DNA of 64,000 bases from Leclercia sp. AS011 (GCF_037152535.1 NZ_JBBCMA010000001.1:868001-932000), one strand, 5' to 3'; numbered from the stretch's first letter, positions 1 through 11,718 are shown. Notes: generated by a model not told the origin, from the letters alone. Numbers and translations: made by a program.

Positions 1-2
1 AC

Positions 3-2378
3 CCGTGGGATAGCTGGCAGGCACAGTACGAAGTGCTGCCGGGTAAAGAGAAAGTCGTCTCCGAGCTGAAACAGCTGGCGGAAAAAGCCGACCACATCTA
101 TCTCGCAACCGACCTTGACCGCGAAGGGGAGGCCATTGCATGGCACCTGCGGGAAGTGATCGGGGGAGATGACACCCGCTACAGCCGCGTGGTGTTTAAC
201 GAAATTACTAAAAACGCGATCCGTCAGGCTTTTGAAAAGCCAGGCGAGCTGAATATCGACCGCGTTAACGCACAGCAGGCGCGCCGTTTTATGGACCGCG
301 TCGTGGGTTACATGGTCTCTCCACTGCTGTGGAAAAAGATTGCCCGTGGCCTGTCTGCAGGCCGCGTACAGTCTGTGGCCGTGCGTCTGGTGGTGGAACG
401 TGAACGCGAAATCAAAGCGTTTGTGCCAGAAGAATTCTGGGAAATTGACGCCAGCGTGACCACTCCGGGTGGCGATACCCTGCCGCTGGAAGTGTCGCAC
501 CAGAACGATAAGCCGTTCCGCCCTGAAAACCGTGAGCAGACGATGGCTGCGGTGGCACTGCTGGAGAAAGCCCGTTATCAGGTGCTGGATCGTGAAGACA
601 AACCGACCAGCAGCAAGCCGGGCGCGCCGTTTATCACTTCCACGCTGCAGCAGGCGGCAAGCACCCGTCTGGGTTACGGCGTCAAGAAAACCATGATGAT
701 GGCTCAGCGTCTGTATGAAGCGGGTCACATTACTTATATGCGTACTGACTCCACCAACCTGAGCCAGGACGCAGTGAACATGGTGCGCGATTACATCGGC
801 GATAACTTCGGTAAGAAATATCTGCCGGAGAGCGCCAACCAGTACAACAGCAAAGAGAACTCGCAGGAAGCGCACGAAGCGATTCGTCCTTCTGACGTGG
901 CTGTGCTGGCGGAATCCCTGAAGGATATGGAAGCCGATGCGCAGAAGCTGTATCAGCTGATCTGGCGCCAGTTTGTCGCCTGTCAGATGACGCCAGCGCA
1001 GTACGACTCCACCACGCTCACCGTCGGTGCGGGTGATTTCCGCCTGAAAGCGCGTGGCCGTATTCTGCGTTTCGATGGCTGGACCAAAGTGATGCCAGCG
1101 CTGCGTAAGGGTGATGAAGACAAAACCCTGCCAGCGGTCAACGCCGGAGATGAACTCTCCCTGGTTGAACTGACGCCGGCCCAGCATTTCACCAAGCCGC
1201 CGGCACGCTTCAGCGAAGCCTCGCTGGTGAAAGAGCTGGAAAAACGCGGTATCGGTCGTCCGTCCACCTATGCGTCGATCATTTCGACCATTCAGGATCG
1301 TGGCTATGTACGTACGGAAAACCGCCGTTTCTATGCCGAGAAAATGGGTGAAATCGTTACCGATCGTCTGGAAGCTAACTTCCGCGAGCTGATGAATTAC
1401 GACTTCACCGCGCAGATGGAAAACAGCCTTGACCAGGTGGCTAACCACGAAGCCGAGTGGAAGAAGGTGCTCGACAGCTTCTTCGGCGACTTCACCAAGC
1501 AGCTGGAAAAAGCAGAGAAAGACCCTGAAGAGGGTGGCATGCAGCCGAACCAGATGGTGCTGACCAGCATCGACTGTCCGACCTGCGGTCGCAAGATGGG
1601 TATCCGTACTGCCACCACCGGCGTGTTCCTCGGCTGCTCAGGGTATGCCTTATCGCCGAAAGAGCGCTGTAAGACCACCATCAACCTGGTGCCGGAAAAC
1701 GAAGTGCTGAACGTGCTGGAAGGCGACGATGCGGAAACCAACGCATTACGCGCTAAGCGCCGCTGTAATAAATGCGGCACAGCAATGGACAGCTACCTCA
1801 TCGATCCGAAACGTAAGCTGCATGTCTGCGGTAACAACCCGACCTGCGACGGTTACGAGATCGAAGAGGGCGAGTTCCGCATTAAGGGCTATGACGGTCC
1901 GATCGTGGAGTGTGAAAAATGTGGTTCTGAAATGCACCTGAAGATGGGGCGTTTTGGTAAGTACATGGCCTGCACCAACGAAGAATGCAAAAACACGCGT
2001 AAGATCCTGCGTAACGGTGAAGTGGCACCGCCGAAGGAAGATCCGGTTCCCTTGCCGGAGCTGCCGTGCGAGAAGTCCGACGCCTACTTCGTCCTGCGTG
2101 ACGGTGCGGCGGGGGTCTTCCTGGCGGCTAACACCTTCCCGAAATCGCGTGAAACCCGTGCACCGCTGGTAGAAGAGCTGTTCCGCTTCCGCGATCGCCT
2201 GGCTGAAAAGCTGCGCTATCTGGCCGATGCGCCACAGCAGGATCCGGAAGGTAATAAAACGGTTGTGCGTTTTAGCCGTAAAACCAAGCAGCAGTATGTT
2301 GCTGCTGAAAAGGACGGTAAAGCGACCGGTTGGTCAGCATTTTATGTTGACGGGAAATGGGTTGAAGGCAAGAAATAA
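3..2378 (+). CDS. topA: DNA topoisomerase I, 5'-truncated by window edge
   Basis: Type IA topoisomerase that relaxes negative supercoils through a transient 5'-phosphotyrosine bond. The reading frame is open from base 3, with no start codon in the window. The visible 791 residues fit an 865-residue E. coli-type protein lacking its first 74, so most of the N-terminal Toprim start is missing. The Toprim acidic motif TDLDREGE is present near the left edge. The catalytic Tyr lies in ITYMRTDS (codon 735-737, equivalent to E. coli Tyr319). The C-terminal third carries the zinc-ribbon cysteine sets (CPTC, CNKC, CEKC and partners). A strong terminator follows. The family call is certain; only the true start is unseen. 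Confidence 0.98.
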   Translation, partial: PWDSWQAQYEVLPGKEKVVSELKQLAEKADHIYLATDLDREGEAIAWHLREVIGGDDTRYSRVVFNEITKNAIRQAFEKPGELNIDRVNAQQARRFMDRVVGYMVSPLLWKKIARGLSAGRVQSVAVRLVVEREREIKAFVPEEFWEIDASVTTPGGDTLPLEVSHQNDKPFRPENREQTMAAVALLEKARYQVLDREDKPTSSKPGAPFITSTLQQAASTRLGYGVKKTMMMAQRLYEAGHITYMRTDSTNLSQDAVNMVRDYIGDNFGKKYLPESANQYNSKENSQEAHEAIRPSDVAVLAESLKDMEADAQKLYQLIWRQFVACQMTPAQYDSTTLTVGAGDFRLKARGRILRFDGWTKVMPALRKGDEDKTLPAVNAGDELSLVELTPAQHFTKPPARFSEASLVKELEKRGIGRPSTYASIISTIQDRGYVRTENRRFYAEKMGEIVTDRLEANFRELMNYDFTAQMENSLDQVANHEAEWKKVLDSFFGDFTKQLEKAEKDPEEGGMQPNQMVLTSIDCPTCGRKMGIRTATTGVFLGCSGYALSPKERCKTTINLVPENEVLNVLEGDDAETNALRAKRRCNKCGTAMDSYLIDPKRKLHVCGNNPTCDGYEIEEGEFRIKGYDGPIVECEKCGSEMHLKMGRFGKYMACTNEECKNTRKILRNGEVAPPKEDPVPLPELPCEKSDAYFVLRDGAAGVFLAANTFPKSRETRAPLVEELFRFRDRLAEKLRYLADAPQQDPEGNKTVVRFSRKTKQQYVAAEKDGKATGWSAFYVDGKWVEGKK

Positions 2379-2404
2379 GCCTTAATTACCGCGACTTACC
2401 TTTG

Positions 2405-2430
2405 AAAGGGCCGGACTTCCGGCCCTTTTT
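2405..2430 (+). terminator. Rho-independent terminator after topA
   Basis: A 10-bp perfect stem (AAAGGGCCGG / CCGGCCCTTT) with an ACTT loop is followed by T residues, 27 bases after the topA stop. Confidence 0.9.
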
Positions 2431-2469
2431 TATTGCCCTGTTATTATTTTTTGTTACGGGCTATACAGC

Positions 2470-2487
2470 AATGATATAAATGATATA
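2470..2487 (+). promoter_or_regulatory. Tandem 9-bp repeat in the cysB promoter region
   Basis: AATGATATA occurs twice head to tail, about 80 bases before the cysB start, in an AT-rich stretch that should hold the cysB promoter. CysB is known to repress its own gene. That this repeat is part of a promoter or autoregulatory site is inference. Confidence 0.3.
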
Positions 2488-2529
2488 GTGGTTATAGTTA
2501 ACCCTTTTCTTATTATCAAATCGTCTTAA

Positions 2530-3540
<1,011 letters not shown>

Positions 3541-3547
3541 TCCCATC

Positions 3548-3580
3548 CGGTATCTTTCCTGCGGGAAAGATACCGTTATT
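3548..3580 (+). terminator. Likely terminator after cysB
   Basis: A 12-bp perfect stem (CGGTATCTTTCC / GGAAAGATACCG) has a TGCG loop and lies 8 bases after the cysB stop. The T tract is broken (TTATTGCCGTTTT). The roughly 230 bases after it, up to ymiA, are AT-rich and show no gene. Confidence 0.65.
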
Positions 3581-3808
3581 GCCGTTTTGTCAGACCCGGT
3601 AACAAAAAGGCAACTAAAATAGAAAATAAATAGCCGCTACGCAAATCCCTCGTTTCATTTATATATATCCGCTCAAAAGATTAAATATTTCCCCGTATAC
3701 GATTCGTAAATTCGCTGGATTTTCAACTAAAGTTTCTTTAGGATTTATCTCAGTGATGATTACTTATACCAATTGTTTGGTAGCCAAATGATAAGCAAAG
3801 TCGATTGT

Positions 3809-3949
3809 ATGGGGTTAGCAATGCCGTCAGGAAGTCATGAGCCGCAACGGGATCCAGGGCTCAAGCGCAAAGCCTGGCTGGCGGTGTTTCTCGGTTCCAC
3901 GCTGTTTTGGGTGGTAGTGGCGTTACTGATCTGGAAATTCTGGGGTTAA
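3809..3949 (+). CDS. ymiA: Small membrane protein YmiA
   Basis: A 46-residue protein with a basic N-terminal half and one hydrophobic segment near the C-terminus (LAVFLGSTLFWVVVALLIW), so a single-pass inner-membrane protein is likely. Position (cysB-ymiA-yciX-acnA) and sequence match E. coli YmiA, which has no established function. The ATG at 3809 gives the E. coli length; an in-frame ATG at 3821 is the alternative. Only 2 bases separate its stop from yciX, suggesting cotranslation. Confidence 0.8.
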   Translation: MGLAMPSGSHEPQRDPGLKRKAWLAVFLGSTLFWVVVALLIWKFWG

Positions 3950-3951
3950 CT

Positions 3952-4122
3952 ATGACGGTACAGGGGCGCAGTGAAGCAGTGAAACCTATGTGTCAGCAAC
4001 GTGACACTCGCCGCAAAGTCCGTAAAGAAGTCACCGCTCAGGTACCTGCTTCCTGGACGCTGTCACCGCAGCAGCAAGCTTTCATTGATTCGTTCGCAGA
4101 AGACGATAGTAAAAAACAATAA
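3952..4122 (+). CDS. yciX: Small conserved protein YciX
   Basis: A 56-residue soluble, highly charged protein starting MTVQGRSEAV. The core RRKVRKEVTAQVPASW is what I recall as conserved in enterobacterial YciX, encoded between ymiA and acnA. The function is unknown. The ATG at 3952, directly after the ymiA stop, fits coupled translation; the frame is open further upstream, but that part overlaps ymiA. No membrane segment or signal peptide is visible. Confidence 0.78.
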   Translation: MTVQGRSEAVKPMCQQRDTRRKVRKEVTAQVPASWTLSPQQQAFIDSFAEDDSKKQ

Positions 4123-4248
4123 TTATGCCGTTCGGGCGTAGTGCATTAATAATCCGGTGCGCTTTTGTACTCTTTAATAAATACACTTCAGCAATACCGA
4201 ACTGAGCCAGACTCAGCCGTAAACAAATAAATAAAGACGGGTGTCACA

Positions 4249-4350
4249 ATGATGAATAATATATCCGGAGTCAAATACTGGTCGTGGATCGCCGCCTTCT
4301 CTCTGTCGATTCTCTTCTGGTACCAGCTTATCTGGCTCACCCTACACTGA
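4249..4350 (+). CDS. ymiC: Very small membrane protein YmiC
   Basis: A 33-residue frame beginning MMNNISGVKYWSW, with a hydrophobic stretch IAAFSLSILFWYQLIWL. The layout (tiny hydrophobic protein just upstream of acnA, KYWSW motif) matches E. coli YmiC. A second ATG follows the first immediately, so the start may be one codon later. A clear terminator begins 9 bases after its stop, supporting a separate short transcript. The function is unknown. Confidence 0.7.
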   Translation: MMNNISGVKYWSWIAAFSLSILFWYQLIWLTLH

Positions 4351-4358
4351 AAAATACA

Positions 4359-4381
4359 GCCTCGCGAATGCGGGGCTTTTT
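4359..4381 (+). terminator. Terminator after ymiC
   Basis: Stem GCCTCGC / GCGGGGC (one G-T pair) with a GAAT loop is followed by TTTTTC. It separates ymiC from acnA. Confidence 0.8.
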
Positions 4382-4518
4382 CTTTTTGACCTCTCCTTTT
4401 CTCTGCAAATTTGTCCATTTGGGTTGTTATCAAATCGTTACGGTGACGATGTGTTATCTTTAATTACGGCCCTGATAAAGGTCAGGGTATCGCAATCCCG
4501 GTAATTAAGGAGGAGCTT

Positions 4519-7194
4519 ATGTCGTTAACCTTACGCGAAGCCAGTAAGGACACACTGCAGGCCGAGAATAAAACCTATCACTACTACAGCCTGCCGCTGG
4601 CCGCCAGGGAACTTGGAGACATCGACCGTTTACCCAAGTCGCTTAAAGTGTTACTGGAAAATCTCCTGCGCTGGCAGGACGAGGTCTCTGTCACCGCTGA
4701 GGACATTCACGCCCTCGCCGGATGGCTGCAAAATGCCCATGCCGACCGGGAGATAGCCTATCGTCCGGCCAGGGTCCTGATGCAGGATTTTACTGGCGTC
4801 CCGGCGGTGGTCGACCTGGCGGCGATGCGCGAGGCGGTCAAACGTCTTGGCGGGGACACCGCCAAAGTCAATCCGCTTTCCCCAGTGGATCTGGTGATTG
4901 ACCACTCGGTGACCGTGGACCACTTTGGCGACGATGAGGCGTTTGAAGAGAACGTTCGCCTGGAGATGGAGCGTAACCACGAGCGTTATGTCTTTCTGAA
5001 GTGGGGCCAGCAGGCCTTCAGCCGCTTCAGCGTTGTTCCACCCGGCACCGGCATTTGCCACCAGGTCAATCTTGAATACCTCGGCAAGGCGGTGTGGAGC
5101 GAACTGCAGGATAAAGAGTGGGTGGCCTACCCGGATACGCTGGTCGGCACCGATTCGCACACCACCATGATCAACGGGCTTGGCGTGCTGGGCTGGGGGG
5201 TAGGGGGTATCGAAGCCGAGGCCGCCATGCTTGGCCAGCCGGTGTCGATGCTGATCCCTGATGTGGTCGGCTTTAAGCTGACCGGCAAACTGCGCGAAGG
5301 GATCACCGCCACCGATCTGGTGCTCACCGTAACCCAGATGCTGCGCAAGCACGGTGTGGTGGGCAAATTTGTTGAATTTTACGGTGACGGGCTTGATTCG
5401 TTGCCGCTGGCGGATCGGGCCACCATCGCCAACATGGCGCCGGAATACGGTGCGACCTGCGGCTTCTTCCCGATTGACGGCGTGACGCTGGAGTATATGC
5501 GCCTCAGCGGGCGCAGCAGCGAACAGGTCGAGCTGGTCGAAGCCTATGCTAAAGCGCAGGGAATGTGGCGTAACACCGGTGATGAACCGGTATTCACCAG
5601 CACTCTGGCACTGGATATGGGAGAAGTTGAAGCCAGCCTCGCCGGGCCGAAGCGTCCTCAGGATCGGGTAGCCCTGCCGGACGTGCCGAAGGCGTTTGCC
5701 GCCAGCAATGAGCTTGAGGTTAACAGCGCGCAGAAAGATCGTCGGCCTATTGATTATGTTATGAACGGCCATCAGTATCAGCTCCCGGATGGCGCGGTGG
5801 TGATCGCGGCCATTACCTCCTGCACCAACACCTCTAACCCCAGCGTGCTGATGGCGGCCGGGCTGCTGGCGAAAAAAGCCGTTACCCTCGGCCTGAAACG
5901 CCAGCCGTGGGTCAAAGCCTCGCTGGCCCCGGGCTCCAAAGTGGTCTCAGATTATCTGGCCCAGGCCCGATTAACACCCTACCTGGACGAGCTGGGCTTT
6001 AACCTGGTCGGCTACGGCTGTACTACCTGTATCGGTAACTCCGGGCCACTGCCGGATCCTATCGAGACGGCGATCAAGCAGGGCGATCTGACGGTCGGGG
6101 CGGTGCTGTCGGGCAACCGTAACTTTGAAGGCCGTATTCATCCGCTGGTGAAAACCAACTGGCTGGCGTCACCGCCGCTGGTCGTGGCTTATGCGCTGGC
6201 CGGTAACATGAATATCAACCTCGCAACCGAGCCGCTGGGTCACGATCGCAAAGGGGATCCGGTTTATCTGAAAGATATCTGGCCGTCGGCGCAGGAGATC
6301 GCGCTCGCGGTGGAAAAAGTCTCCACGGACATGTTCCGCAAAGAGTATGCCGAAGTGTTCGAAGGTACGCCGGAGTGGAAAACCATTGAGGTGGCGCGCT
6401 CGGATACCTACAGCTGGCAGGATGATTCTACCTACATCCGCCTGTCGCCTTTCTTCGACGAGATGCTGGCAGAACCCAAACCGCTGGAAGATATCCATGG
6501 CGCGCGGATGCTGGCTATCCTGGGGGACTCGGTGACCACCGACCACATCTCCCCGGCGGGCAGCATTAAAGCGGACAGCCCGGCAGGACGGTATCTGCAG
6601 AGCCGTGGCGTGGAGCGACGTGACTTCAACTCCTACGGTTCCCGTCGCGGTAACCATGAGGTGATGATGCGCGGCACCTTTGCCAATATTCGCATCCGCA
6701 ACGAAATGGTTCCCGGCGTTGAAGGTGGGATGACCCGTCATCTGCCGGGCACGGAAGTGATCTCGATTTACGATGCCGCCATGAAGTATCAGCAGGAAGG
6801 CACCCCGCTGGCGGTGATTGCCGGGAAAGAGTACGGTTCCGGTTCCAGCCGCGACTGGGCAGCAAAAGGGCCAAGGCTGCTGGGCGTGCGCGTGGTGATC
6901 GCCGAGTCGTTTGAACGTATTCACCGTTCGAACCTGATCGGGATGGGGATTTTACCGCTGGAGTTCCCGCAGGGGACATCACGTAAAACGCTGGGGCTGA
7001 CCGGGGAAGAGCGTATTGATATTGCGGATCTGCAAAATCTGACGCCTGGCGCCACCGTGCCGGTCAAACTGACGCGAGCGGATGGGCAAACTGAAGTCGT
7101 GAACTGTCGCTGTCGTATTGATACCGCGACGGAGCTGACCTACTACCAGAACGACGGCATCCTGCACTATGTCATTCGTAATATGCTGAATTAA
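4519..7194 (+). CDS. acnA: Aconitate hydratase A
   Basis: Isomerises citrate to isocitrate via cis-aconitate in the TCA cycle and glyoxylate pathway, using a [4Fe-4S] cluster. In E. coli AcnA is the stationary-phase and oxidative-stress form. The 891 residues equal E. coli AcnA. The three cluster ligands are visible: Cys435 in TSCTNTSN, and Cys501 and Cys504 in [12 protein letters not shown]. The C-terminal swivelling domain has [10 protein letters not shown] and the [10 protein letters not shown] loop. AAGGAGGAG stands just before the ATG, a strong ribosome site. It is a single gene with terminators on both sides. Confidence 0.98.
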   Translation: MSLTLREASKDTLQAENKTYHYYSLPLAARELGDIDRLPKSLKVLLENLLRWQDEVSVTAEDIHALAGWLQNAHADREIAYRPARVLMQDFTGVPAVVDLAAMREAVKRLGGDTAKVNPLSPVDLVIDHSVTVDHFGDDEAFEENVRLEMERNHERYVFLKWGQQAFSRFSVVPPGTGICHQVNLEYLGKAVWSELQDKEWVAYPDTLVGTDSHTTMINGLGVLGWGVGGIEAEAAMLGQPVSMLIPDVVGFKLTGKLREGITATDLVLTVTQMLRKHGVVGKFVEFYGDGLDSLPLADRATIANMAPEYGATCGFFPIDGVTLEYMRLSGRSSEQVELVEAYAKAQGMWRNTGDEPVFTSTLALDMGEVEASLAGPKRPQDRVALPDVPKAFAASNELEVNSAQKDRRPIDYVMNGHQYQLPDGAVVIAAITSCTNTSNPSVLMAAGLLAKKAVTLGLKRQPWVKASLAPGSKVVSDYLAQARLTPYLDELGFNLVGYGCTTCIGNSGPLPDPIETAIKQGDLTVGAVLSGNRNFEGRIHPLVKTNWLASPPLVVAYALAGNMNINLATEPLGHDRKGDPVYLKDIWPSAQEIALAVEKVSTDMFRKEYAEVFEGTPEWKTIEVARSDTYSWQDDSTYIRLSPFFDEMLAEPKPLEDIHGARMLAILGDSVTTDHISPAGSIKADSPAGRYLQSRGVERRDFNSYGSRRGNHEVMMRGTFANIRIRNEMVPGVEGGMTRHLPGTEVISIYDAAMKYQQEGTPLAVIAGKEYGSGSSRDWAAKGPRLLGVRVVIAESFERIHRSNLIGMGILPLEFPQGTSRKTLGLTGEERIDIADLQNLTPGATVPVKLTRADGQTEVVNCRCRIDTATELTYYQNDGILHYVIRNMLN

Positions 7195-7203
7195 GGCTGT
7201 GAC

Positions 7204-7241
7204 CAGCCCGGCACGCGTGGCGCTGCCGGGCTGTTTTTTTT
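7204..7241. terminator. Bidirectional terminator between acnA and ribA
   Basis: The stem CAGCCCGGC / GCCGGGCTG is followed by eight T on the plus strand. Convergent acnA and ribA both end here; the last bases touch the ribA stop codon. Confidence 0.85.
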
Positions 7242-7830
7242 ACTCGCTGAGCAGATGCCCAAGCTTCGCCGCTTTGGTATCCAGATAGTGCTCGTTGTTT
7301 GGGTTACGACCTACGATCAGCGGCACACGTTCGACGATGTTGATCCCCGCTTCGGTCAGGATCTCGACCTTACGCGGGTTATTGGTTAGCAGACGCACTT
7401 CGTCCACGCCCAGCAGCTTGAACATATCGGCGCAGAGGGTGAAATCACGTTCGTCGGCAGCAAAGCCTAACTGATGGTTAGCTTCCACGGTGTCGTACCC
7501 CTGATCCTGCAGGGCATAGGCGCGGATCTTGTTCAGCAGGCCGATATTACGCCCTTCCTGACGGTGATACAGCAGAATGCCACGGCCTTCTTCCGCAATG
7601 TGCGACAGGGCGGCTTCCAGTTGAAAACCACAATCGCAGCGCAGGCTAAACAGGGCGTCACCCGTCAAACACTCGGAATGGACGCGGGCAAGCACTGGCG
7701 TCTGCCCGGAGGTATCCCCGAACACTAACGCAACGTGATCCTGCCCGGTTGCCAGTTCTTCAAAACCCACCATCAGGAAATCGCCCCAGGGGGTTGGCAG
7801 ATTAGCTTCTGCCACACGTTTAAGCTGCAT
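7240..7830 (-). CDS. ribA: GTP cyclohydrolase II
   Basis: First committed step of riboflavin synthesis: opens GTP to 2,5-diamino-6-ribosylamino-4(3H)-pyrimidinone 5'-phosphate, releasing formate and pyrophosphate. The 196 residues equal the E. coli enzyme. The zinc ligands Cys54, Cys65 and Cys67 are seen in HSECLTGD and LRCDCG, and the RQEGRNIGL motif follows. It is a stand-alone gene convergent with acnA and has no RibB fusion domain. Confidence 0.97.
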   Translation of the reverse strand: MQLKRVAEANLPTPWGDFLMVGFEELATGQDHVALVFGDTSGQTPVLARVHSECLTGDALFSLRCDCGFQLEAALSHIAEEGRGILLYHRQEGRNIGLLNKIRAYALQDQGYDTVEANHQLGFAADERDFTLCADMFKLLGVDEVRLLTNNPRKVEILTEAGINIVERVPLIVGRNPNNEHYLDTKAAKLGHLLSE

Positions 7831-8027
7831 GTGATTCTCCAGAAAATGCTGACACGCCTTGTGTCTGTTGCCTGTTTGGCTGTCGGTATTGTCTTATTTT
7901 GCCACAAGCTTCACAGGTTCACCTAATCACCGCCGGCTTAACGAACGTTAAACGCACAATCCGACATTTTTACGCAGGGCTGATTTTTCGGTTATGATTG
8001 TGAGGCTTATCGAAAAAAGGAGATGAC

Positions 8028-8792
8028 ATGCTTTCAATTGCCCGCCGTACGGCGGTTGGCGCAGGGGTACTGCTCATTATGCCTGTCGCTGTGTGGATAT
8101 CCGGCTGGCAGTGGCAGCCGGGCGCAAATAGCGGATGGTTGAAGGCGCTGTTCTGGATCACGGAGACGGTCACCCAGCCCTGGGGCATCATTACGCACAC
8201 GCTGTTGTGCGGCTGGTTTTTGTGGTGCCTGCGTTTTCGTCTGCGGGCGGCCATTATGCTCTTTGCTATTCTTGCGGGGGTGATCCTGATCGGCCAGGGC
8301 CTTAAATCTCTGGTGAAAGATCGGGTTCAGGAGCCGCGTCCGTTTGTCGTCTGGCTGGAAAAAACGCACCATGTCCCGGTCAACGACTTCTACAATTTAA
8401 AGCGTAAAGAACGCGGTGAGCTGGTAAAAGAACAGCTTACTGAACAACAGGCTGTGCCGACATTTTTACGTAAGCACTGGCAAAAAGAGACTGGTTTTGC
8501 CTTCCCCTCCGGACACACGATGTTTGCCGCCAGTTGGGCATTACTGGGGGTAGGGCTGCTGTGGCCGCGTCGGCGCACCTTGACCATCGCCTTCCTGCTG
8601 GTCTGGGCGACGGGGGTGATGGGGAGCCGCCTGCTGCTCGGCATGCACTGGCCGCGTGACCTGGTGGTCGCCACTCTGATGTCATGGCTGCTGATCACCT
8701 GCGCCACCTGGCTTGCTCAGCGCGTCTGCGGACCACTTACGCCGCCGACAGAAGAGAAGCGGGAAATCGCCGACAGAGACCAGGAAAGCTGA
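8028..8792 (+). CDS. pgpB: Phosphatidylglycerophosphatase B / undecaprenyl-PP phosphatase
   Basis: Integral inner-membrane PAP2-family phosphatase acting on phosphatidylglycerol phosphate, phosphatidic acid, diacylglycerol pyrophosphate and undecaprenyl pyrophosphate (E. coli knowledge). The 254 residues match E. coli. The three signature motifs are intact: K97..R104-P105, PSGH at 160-163 (His163), and SR..H..D at 200-211 (His207, Asp211). Several membrane spans surround a periplasmic loop of about 60 residues. AAAGGAG precedes the ATG. It lies just upstream of lapA in the same direction. Confidence 0.96.
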   Translation: MLSIARRTAVGAGVLLIMPVAVWISGWQWQPGANSGWLKALFWITETVTQPWGIITHTLLCGWFLWCLRFRLRAAIMLFAILAGVILIGQGLKSLVKDRVQEPRPFVVWLEKTHHVPVNDFYNLKRKERGELVKEQLTEQQAVPTFLRKHWQKETGFAFPSGHTMFAASWALLGVGLLWPRRRTLTIAFLLVWATGVMGSRLLLGMHWPRDLVVATLMSWLLITCATWLAQRVCGPLTPPTEEKREIADRDQES

Positions 8793-8798
8793 CAGCGG

Positions 8799-8825
8799 TT
8801 GAAAATCTCATATTTAGCCGCAGAT
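8799..8825 (+). promoter_or_regulatory. Possible heat-shock (sigma32) promoter for lapAB
   Basis: TTGAAA, 13 bases, then CCGCAGAT loosely resembles the sigma32 pattern (CTTGAAA - 11 to 15 - CCCCATNT), beginning 6 bases after the pgpB stop. E. coli lapAB is reported to be heat-shock inducible, which motivates the call. The -10 match is imperfect. Confidence 0.3.
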
Positions 8826-8943
8826 CTAAGGGCGGCGCGATGCTTTTTCCGTTTCGCGCCCGTCCTGAAAATGGTAGTTTATAAGGCTGGCTACGCTATG
8901 TTGAACACTCTTTATTCGCTCAAACCACATAACGGGAAGTAAT

Positions 8944-9252
8944 GTGAAATATTTACTCATTTTCTTACTGGTGCTGGCGATTTTTGTCATTTCCGTCACA
9001 TTGGGTGCGCAAAACGATCAACAGGTAACCTTCAATTATCTGCTGGCGCAAGGCGAATATCGGATTTCCAGCCTGCTGGCAGTACTCTTTGCGGCAGGAT
9101 TTGCGATCGGCTGGCTCATTTGCGGCCTGTTCTGGCTGAAAGTTCGGGTATCACTGGCCCGCGCCGAACGTAAAATTAAACGTCTTGAATACCAGATTGC
9201 GCCTCCGACCGACGTTCCGGTAAGTTCAGGTGTGCCGGTAGCGAAGGAATAA
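8944..9252 (+). CDS. lapA: LPS assembly protein A (YciS)
   Basis: A 102-residue inner-membrane protein with two hydrophobic segments (about 1-20 and 42-66) and a basic cytoplasmic tail of coiled-coil character (RAERKIKRLEYQ). In E. coli LapA works with LapB in LPS assembly and control of LpxC turnover. The start is GTG (MKYLLIFLLVL in homologues); the overlapping ATG two bases upstream is in another frame. Only six bases separate it from lapB, so the two form an operon. Confidence 0.93.
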   Translation: MKYLLIFLLVLAIFVISVTLGAQNDQQVTFNYLLAQGEYRISSLLAVLFAAGFAIGWLICGLFWLKVRVSLARAERKIKRLEYQIAPPTDVPVSSGVPVAKE

Positions 9253-9258
9253 TCGAAG

Positions 9259-10428
9259 ATGCTGGAGTTGTTGTTTCTGCTTTTGCCTGTAGCCGCAGCC
9301 TATGGCTGGTATATGGGCCGCAGAAGTGCGCAACAAACAAAACAGGATGAAGCTAACCGCCTTTCACGCGACTATGTCGCCGGGGTTAACTTCCTTCTGA
9401 GCAACCAACAGGATAAAGCGGTAGATCTGTTCCTTGAGATGTTGAAAGAGGACACCGGCACCGTTGAGGCCCATCTCACTCTCGGCAATCTGTTCCGTTC
9501 CCGCGGGGAAGTTGACCGCGCCATTCGCATCCACCAGACCTTAATGGAAAGCGCCTCATTAACCTATGAGCAGCGTCTGCTGGCCGTACAGCAGCTCGGT
9601 CGTGACTACATGGCGGCAGGGCTGTACGATCGCGCCGAAGAGATGTTTAACCAGCTGGTGGATGAAACCGATTTTCGCATCAGCGCCCTGCAACAACTCC
9701 TGCAGATTTACCAGGCCACCAGTGAATGGCAGAAAGCAATCGACGTTGCCGAACGTCTGGTGAAACTGGGCAAAGACAAACAGCGCGTTGAAATCGCCCA
9801 TTTCTACTGCGAACTGGCTCTGCAGCAGATGGGCAATGAAGACATGGATAAAGCCATGGCGCTTCTGCGCAAAGGCGCTGCCGCCGATCGCAGCAGCGCG
9901 CGCGTCTCCATCATGATGGGGCGCGTGTACATGGCGAAAGGCGATTACCAGAAAGCGGTAGAGAGCCTGCTGCGGGTTATCGATCAGGATAAAGAGCTGG
10001 TCAGCGAAACCCTTGAGATGCTGCAAACCTGCTATCAGCAACTGGGCATGGCGGAAGAGTGGGTAGCCTTCCTGCGTCGCTGCGTGGAAGAGAATACCGG
10101 GGCCTATGCGGAGCTGATGCTGGCGGATGTGGTCCAGCAGCACGAAGGCAGTGACACGGCGCAGGTCTACATCACGCGCCAGCTGCAGCGTCATCCCACC
10201 ATGCGCGTGTTCCACAAGCTGATGGATTACCACCTGCACGATGCGGAAGAGGGGCGCGCCAAAGAGAGCCTGATGGTGCTGCGTGACATGGTCGGCGAGC
10301 AGATCCGCAGCAAGCCACGCTATCGCTGCCAGAAGTGCGGTTTTACCGCCTATACGCTGTACTGGCACTGTCCGTCATGCCGCGCCTGGTCCACCATTAA
10401 GCCGATTCGCGGCCTCGATGGGCAATAA
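9259..10428 (+). CDS. lapB: LPS assembly protein B (YciM), adaptor for LpxC proteolysis
   Basis: Essential in E. coli: recruits LpxC to FtsH and is controlled by PbgA/YejM, balancing LPS against phospholipid. The 389 residues equal E. coli LapB. The layout is an N-terminal membrane anchor (about 1-18), repeated TPR helices (about 35-340), and a C-terminal rubredoxin-like metal site with C357, C360, C371 and C374 (RCQKCG, HCPSC). It is in an operon with lapA. Confidence 0.97.
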   Translation: MLELLFLLLPVAAAYGWYMGRRSAQQTKQDEANRLSRDYVAGVNFLLSNQQDKAVDLFLEMLKEDTGTVEAHLTLGNLFRSRGEVDRAIRIHQTLMESASLTYEQRLLAVQQLGRDYMAAGLYDRAEEMFNQLVDETDFRISALQQLLQIYQATSEWQKAIDVAERLVKLGKDKQRVEIAHFYCELALQQMGNEDMDKAMALLRKGAAADRSSARVSIMMGRVYMAKGDYQKAVESLLRVIDQDKELVSETLEMLQTCYQQLGMAEEWVAFLRRCVEENTGAYAELMLADVVQQHEGSDTAQVYITRQLQRHPTMRVFHKLMDYHLHDAEEGRAKESLMVLRDMVGEQIRSKPRYRCQKCGFTAYTLYWHCPSCRAWSTIKPIRGLDGQ

Positions 10429-10611
10429 TTTTTAAAAAAAACTCATTTTAGTTACAACATACTGATGGGTGGGCTTTAAGCCTGGACGGTGCGCGCTGCG
10501 GTCTGGCAGGAATGTAAATGGAACCTGTTCATTTCGGTGACGCACAGGTAGAATGCACGCCGTTTACCATTCCCGCGCCGATGCGGCGCCCATCGACGAG
10601 AAGGTCCGGTC

Positions 10612-11349
10612 ATGACGTCTGTAGCTCCCTCTTCTTCCCGCGCAGTTACTGAATCTCCTGTTGTAGTCGCTCTGGATTACAACAATCGCGATAACGCGCT
10701 TGCGTTCGTTGATCGTATTGACCCGCGCGACTGCCGCCTGAAAATCGGCAAAGAGATGTTCACGCTCTTTGGCCCGCAAATTGTGCGTGACATGCAGCAG
10801 CGCGGTTTTGATGTCTTTCTTGATCTGAAATTCCACGATATTCCTAACACCACCGCCCATGCGGTTGCCGCGGCGGCCGAGCTGGGCGTGTGGATGGTCA
10901 ACGTTCATGCTTCTGGTGGGGCGCGGATGATGACCGCAGCCCGTGAGGCTCTGCTGCCCTTTGGCAACGATGCGCCGTTACTGATTGCTGTTACCGTGCT
11001 TACCAGTATGGAAGCCAGCGACCTGCTGGATCTTGGCGTGACGTTGTCACCGGCAGAGCACGCCGAGCGTCTGGCGCGCCTGACGCATAGCTGCGGGTTG
11101 GATGGTGTGGTGTGCTCAGCTCAGGAAGCGGTGCGCTTCAAAAGCGTTATCGGTCAGGACTTCAAGCTGGTTACGCCAGGCATTCGTCCCCAGGGTAGCG
11201 ATGCCGGCGATCAGCGCCGCATTATGACCCCGGAGCAGGCGCTGGCGGCGGGTGTGGATTATATGGTTATTGGTCGCCCGGTGACCCAGTCTGCGGATCC
11301 GGCACAAACTCTGAAAGCCATCAACGCATCACTGCAAAAGGGGGCGTAA
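10612..11349 (+). CDS. pyrF: Orotidine-5'-phosphate decarboxylase
   Basis: Last step of de novo UMP synthesis. The 245-residue TIM-barrel protein has the catalytic D71-x-K73-x-H75-D76 array in [10 protein letters not shown] and the phosphate-binding region [15 protein letters not shown] near the C-terminus. The stop codon TAA shares its last base with the ATG of yciH, so the two are translationally coupled as in E. coli. Confidence 0.97.
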   Translation: MTSVAPSSSRAVTESPVVVALDYNNRDNALAFVDRIDPRDCRLKIGKEMFTLFGPQIVRDMQQRGFDVFLDLKFHDIPNTTAHAVAAAAELGVWMVNVHASGGARMMTAAREALLPFGNDAPLLIAVTVLTSMEASDLLDLGVTLSPAEHAERLARLTHSCGLDGVVCSAQEAVRFKSVIGQDFKLVTPGIRPQGSDAGDQRRIMTPEQALAAGVDYMVIGRPVTQSADPAQTLKAINASLQKGA

Positions 11350-11675
11350 TGCGCGATACCAATAGTCGCCTGGTCTACTCGACCGACACCGGGCGCATCG
11401 ATGAACCAAAAGCAGCCCCTGAGCGCCCGAAGGGCGACGGCATCGTACGCATTCAGCGTCAGACCAGCGGACGTAAAGGGAAGGGCGTATGCCTGGTGAC
11501 CGGCATTGATGCTGACGATGCTACCCTGGCTTCTATTGCCGCCGAGCTGAAGAAAAAATGCGGCTGCGGTGGGGCAGTTAAGGATGGCGTCATTGAAATC
11601 CAGGGCGACAAACGGGATCTGATTAAATCCCTGCTGGAAGCCAAAGGGATGAAAGTGAAATTAGCGGGCGGTTAA
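11349..11675 (+). CDS. yciH: SUI1/eIF1-like protein YciH
   Basis: A 108-residue bacterial homologue of eIF1/SUI1. The C-terminal half holds the SUI1 core (KGKGVCLVTGI, KKKCGCGGAVKDGVIEIQGD). Work on E. coli YciH suggests an effect on initiation fidelity and on translation under stress; its exact role is unsettled. It overlaps the pyrF stop by one base and ends at a strong hairpin. Confidence 0.93.
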   Translation: MRDTNSRLVYSTDTGRIDEPKAAPERPKGDGIVRIQRQTSGRKGKGVCLVTGIDADDATLASIAAELKKKCGCGGAVKDGVIEIQGDKRDLIKSLLEAKGMKVKLAGG

Positions 11676-11692
11676 CGCGGCTCAGAAACGAA

Positions 11693-11718
11693 TAAGCCAC
11701 GGCCTGAGCCGTGGCTTA
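11693..11718 (+). terminator. Terminator after yciH
   Basis: An 11-bp perfect stem (TAAGCCACGGC / GCCGTGGCTTA) has a CTGA loop and is followed by an AT-rich tract. It may also act on the convergent osmB transcript. Confidence 0.75.

Noticed and set aside
4651..5772. Long minus-strand frame (373 codons) opposite acnA
   Set aside because: It is a shadow of the conserved acnA codons; there is no ribosome site and no recognisable domain, and acnA is certain.
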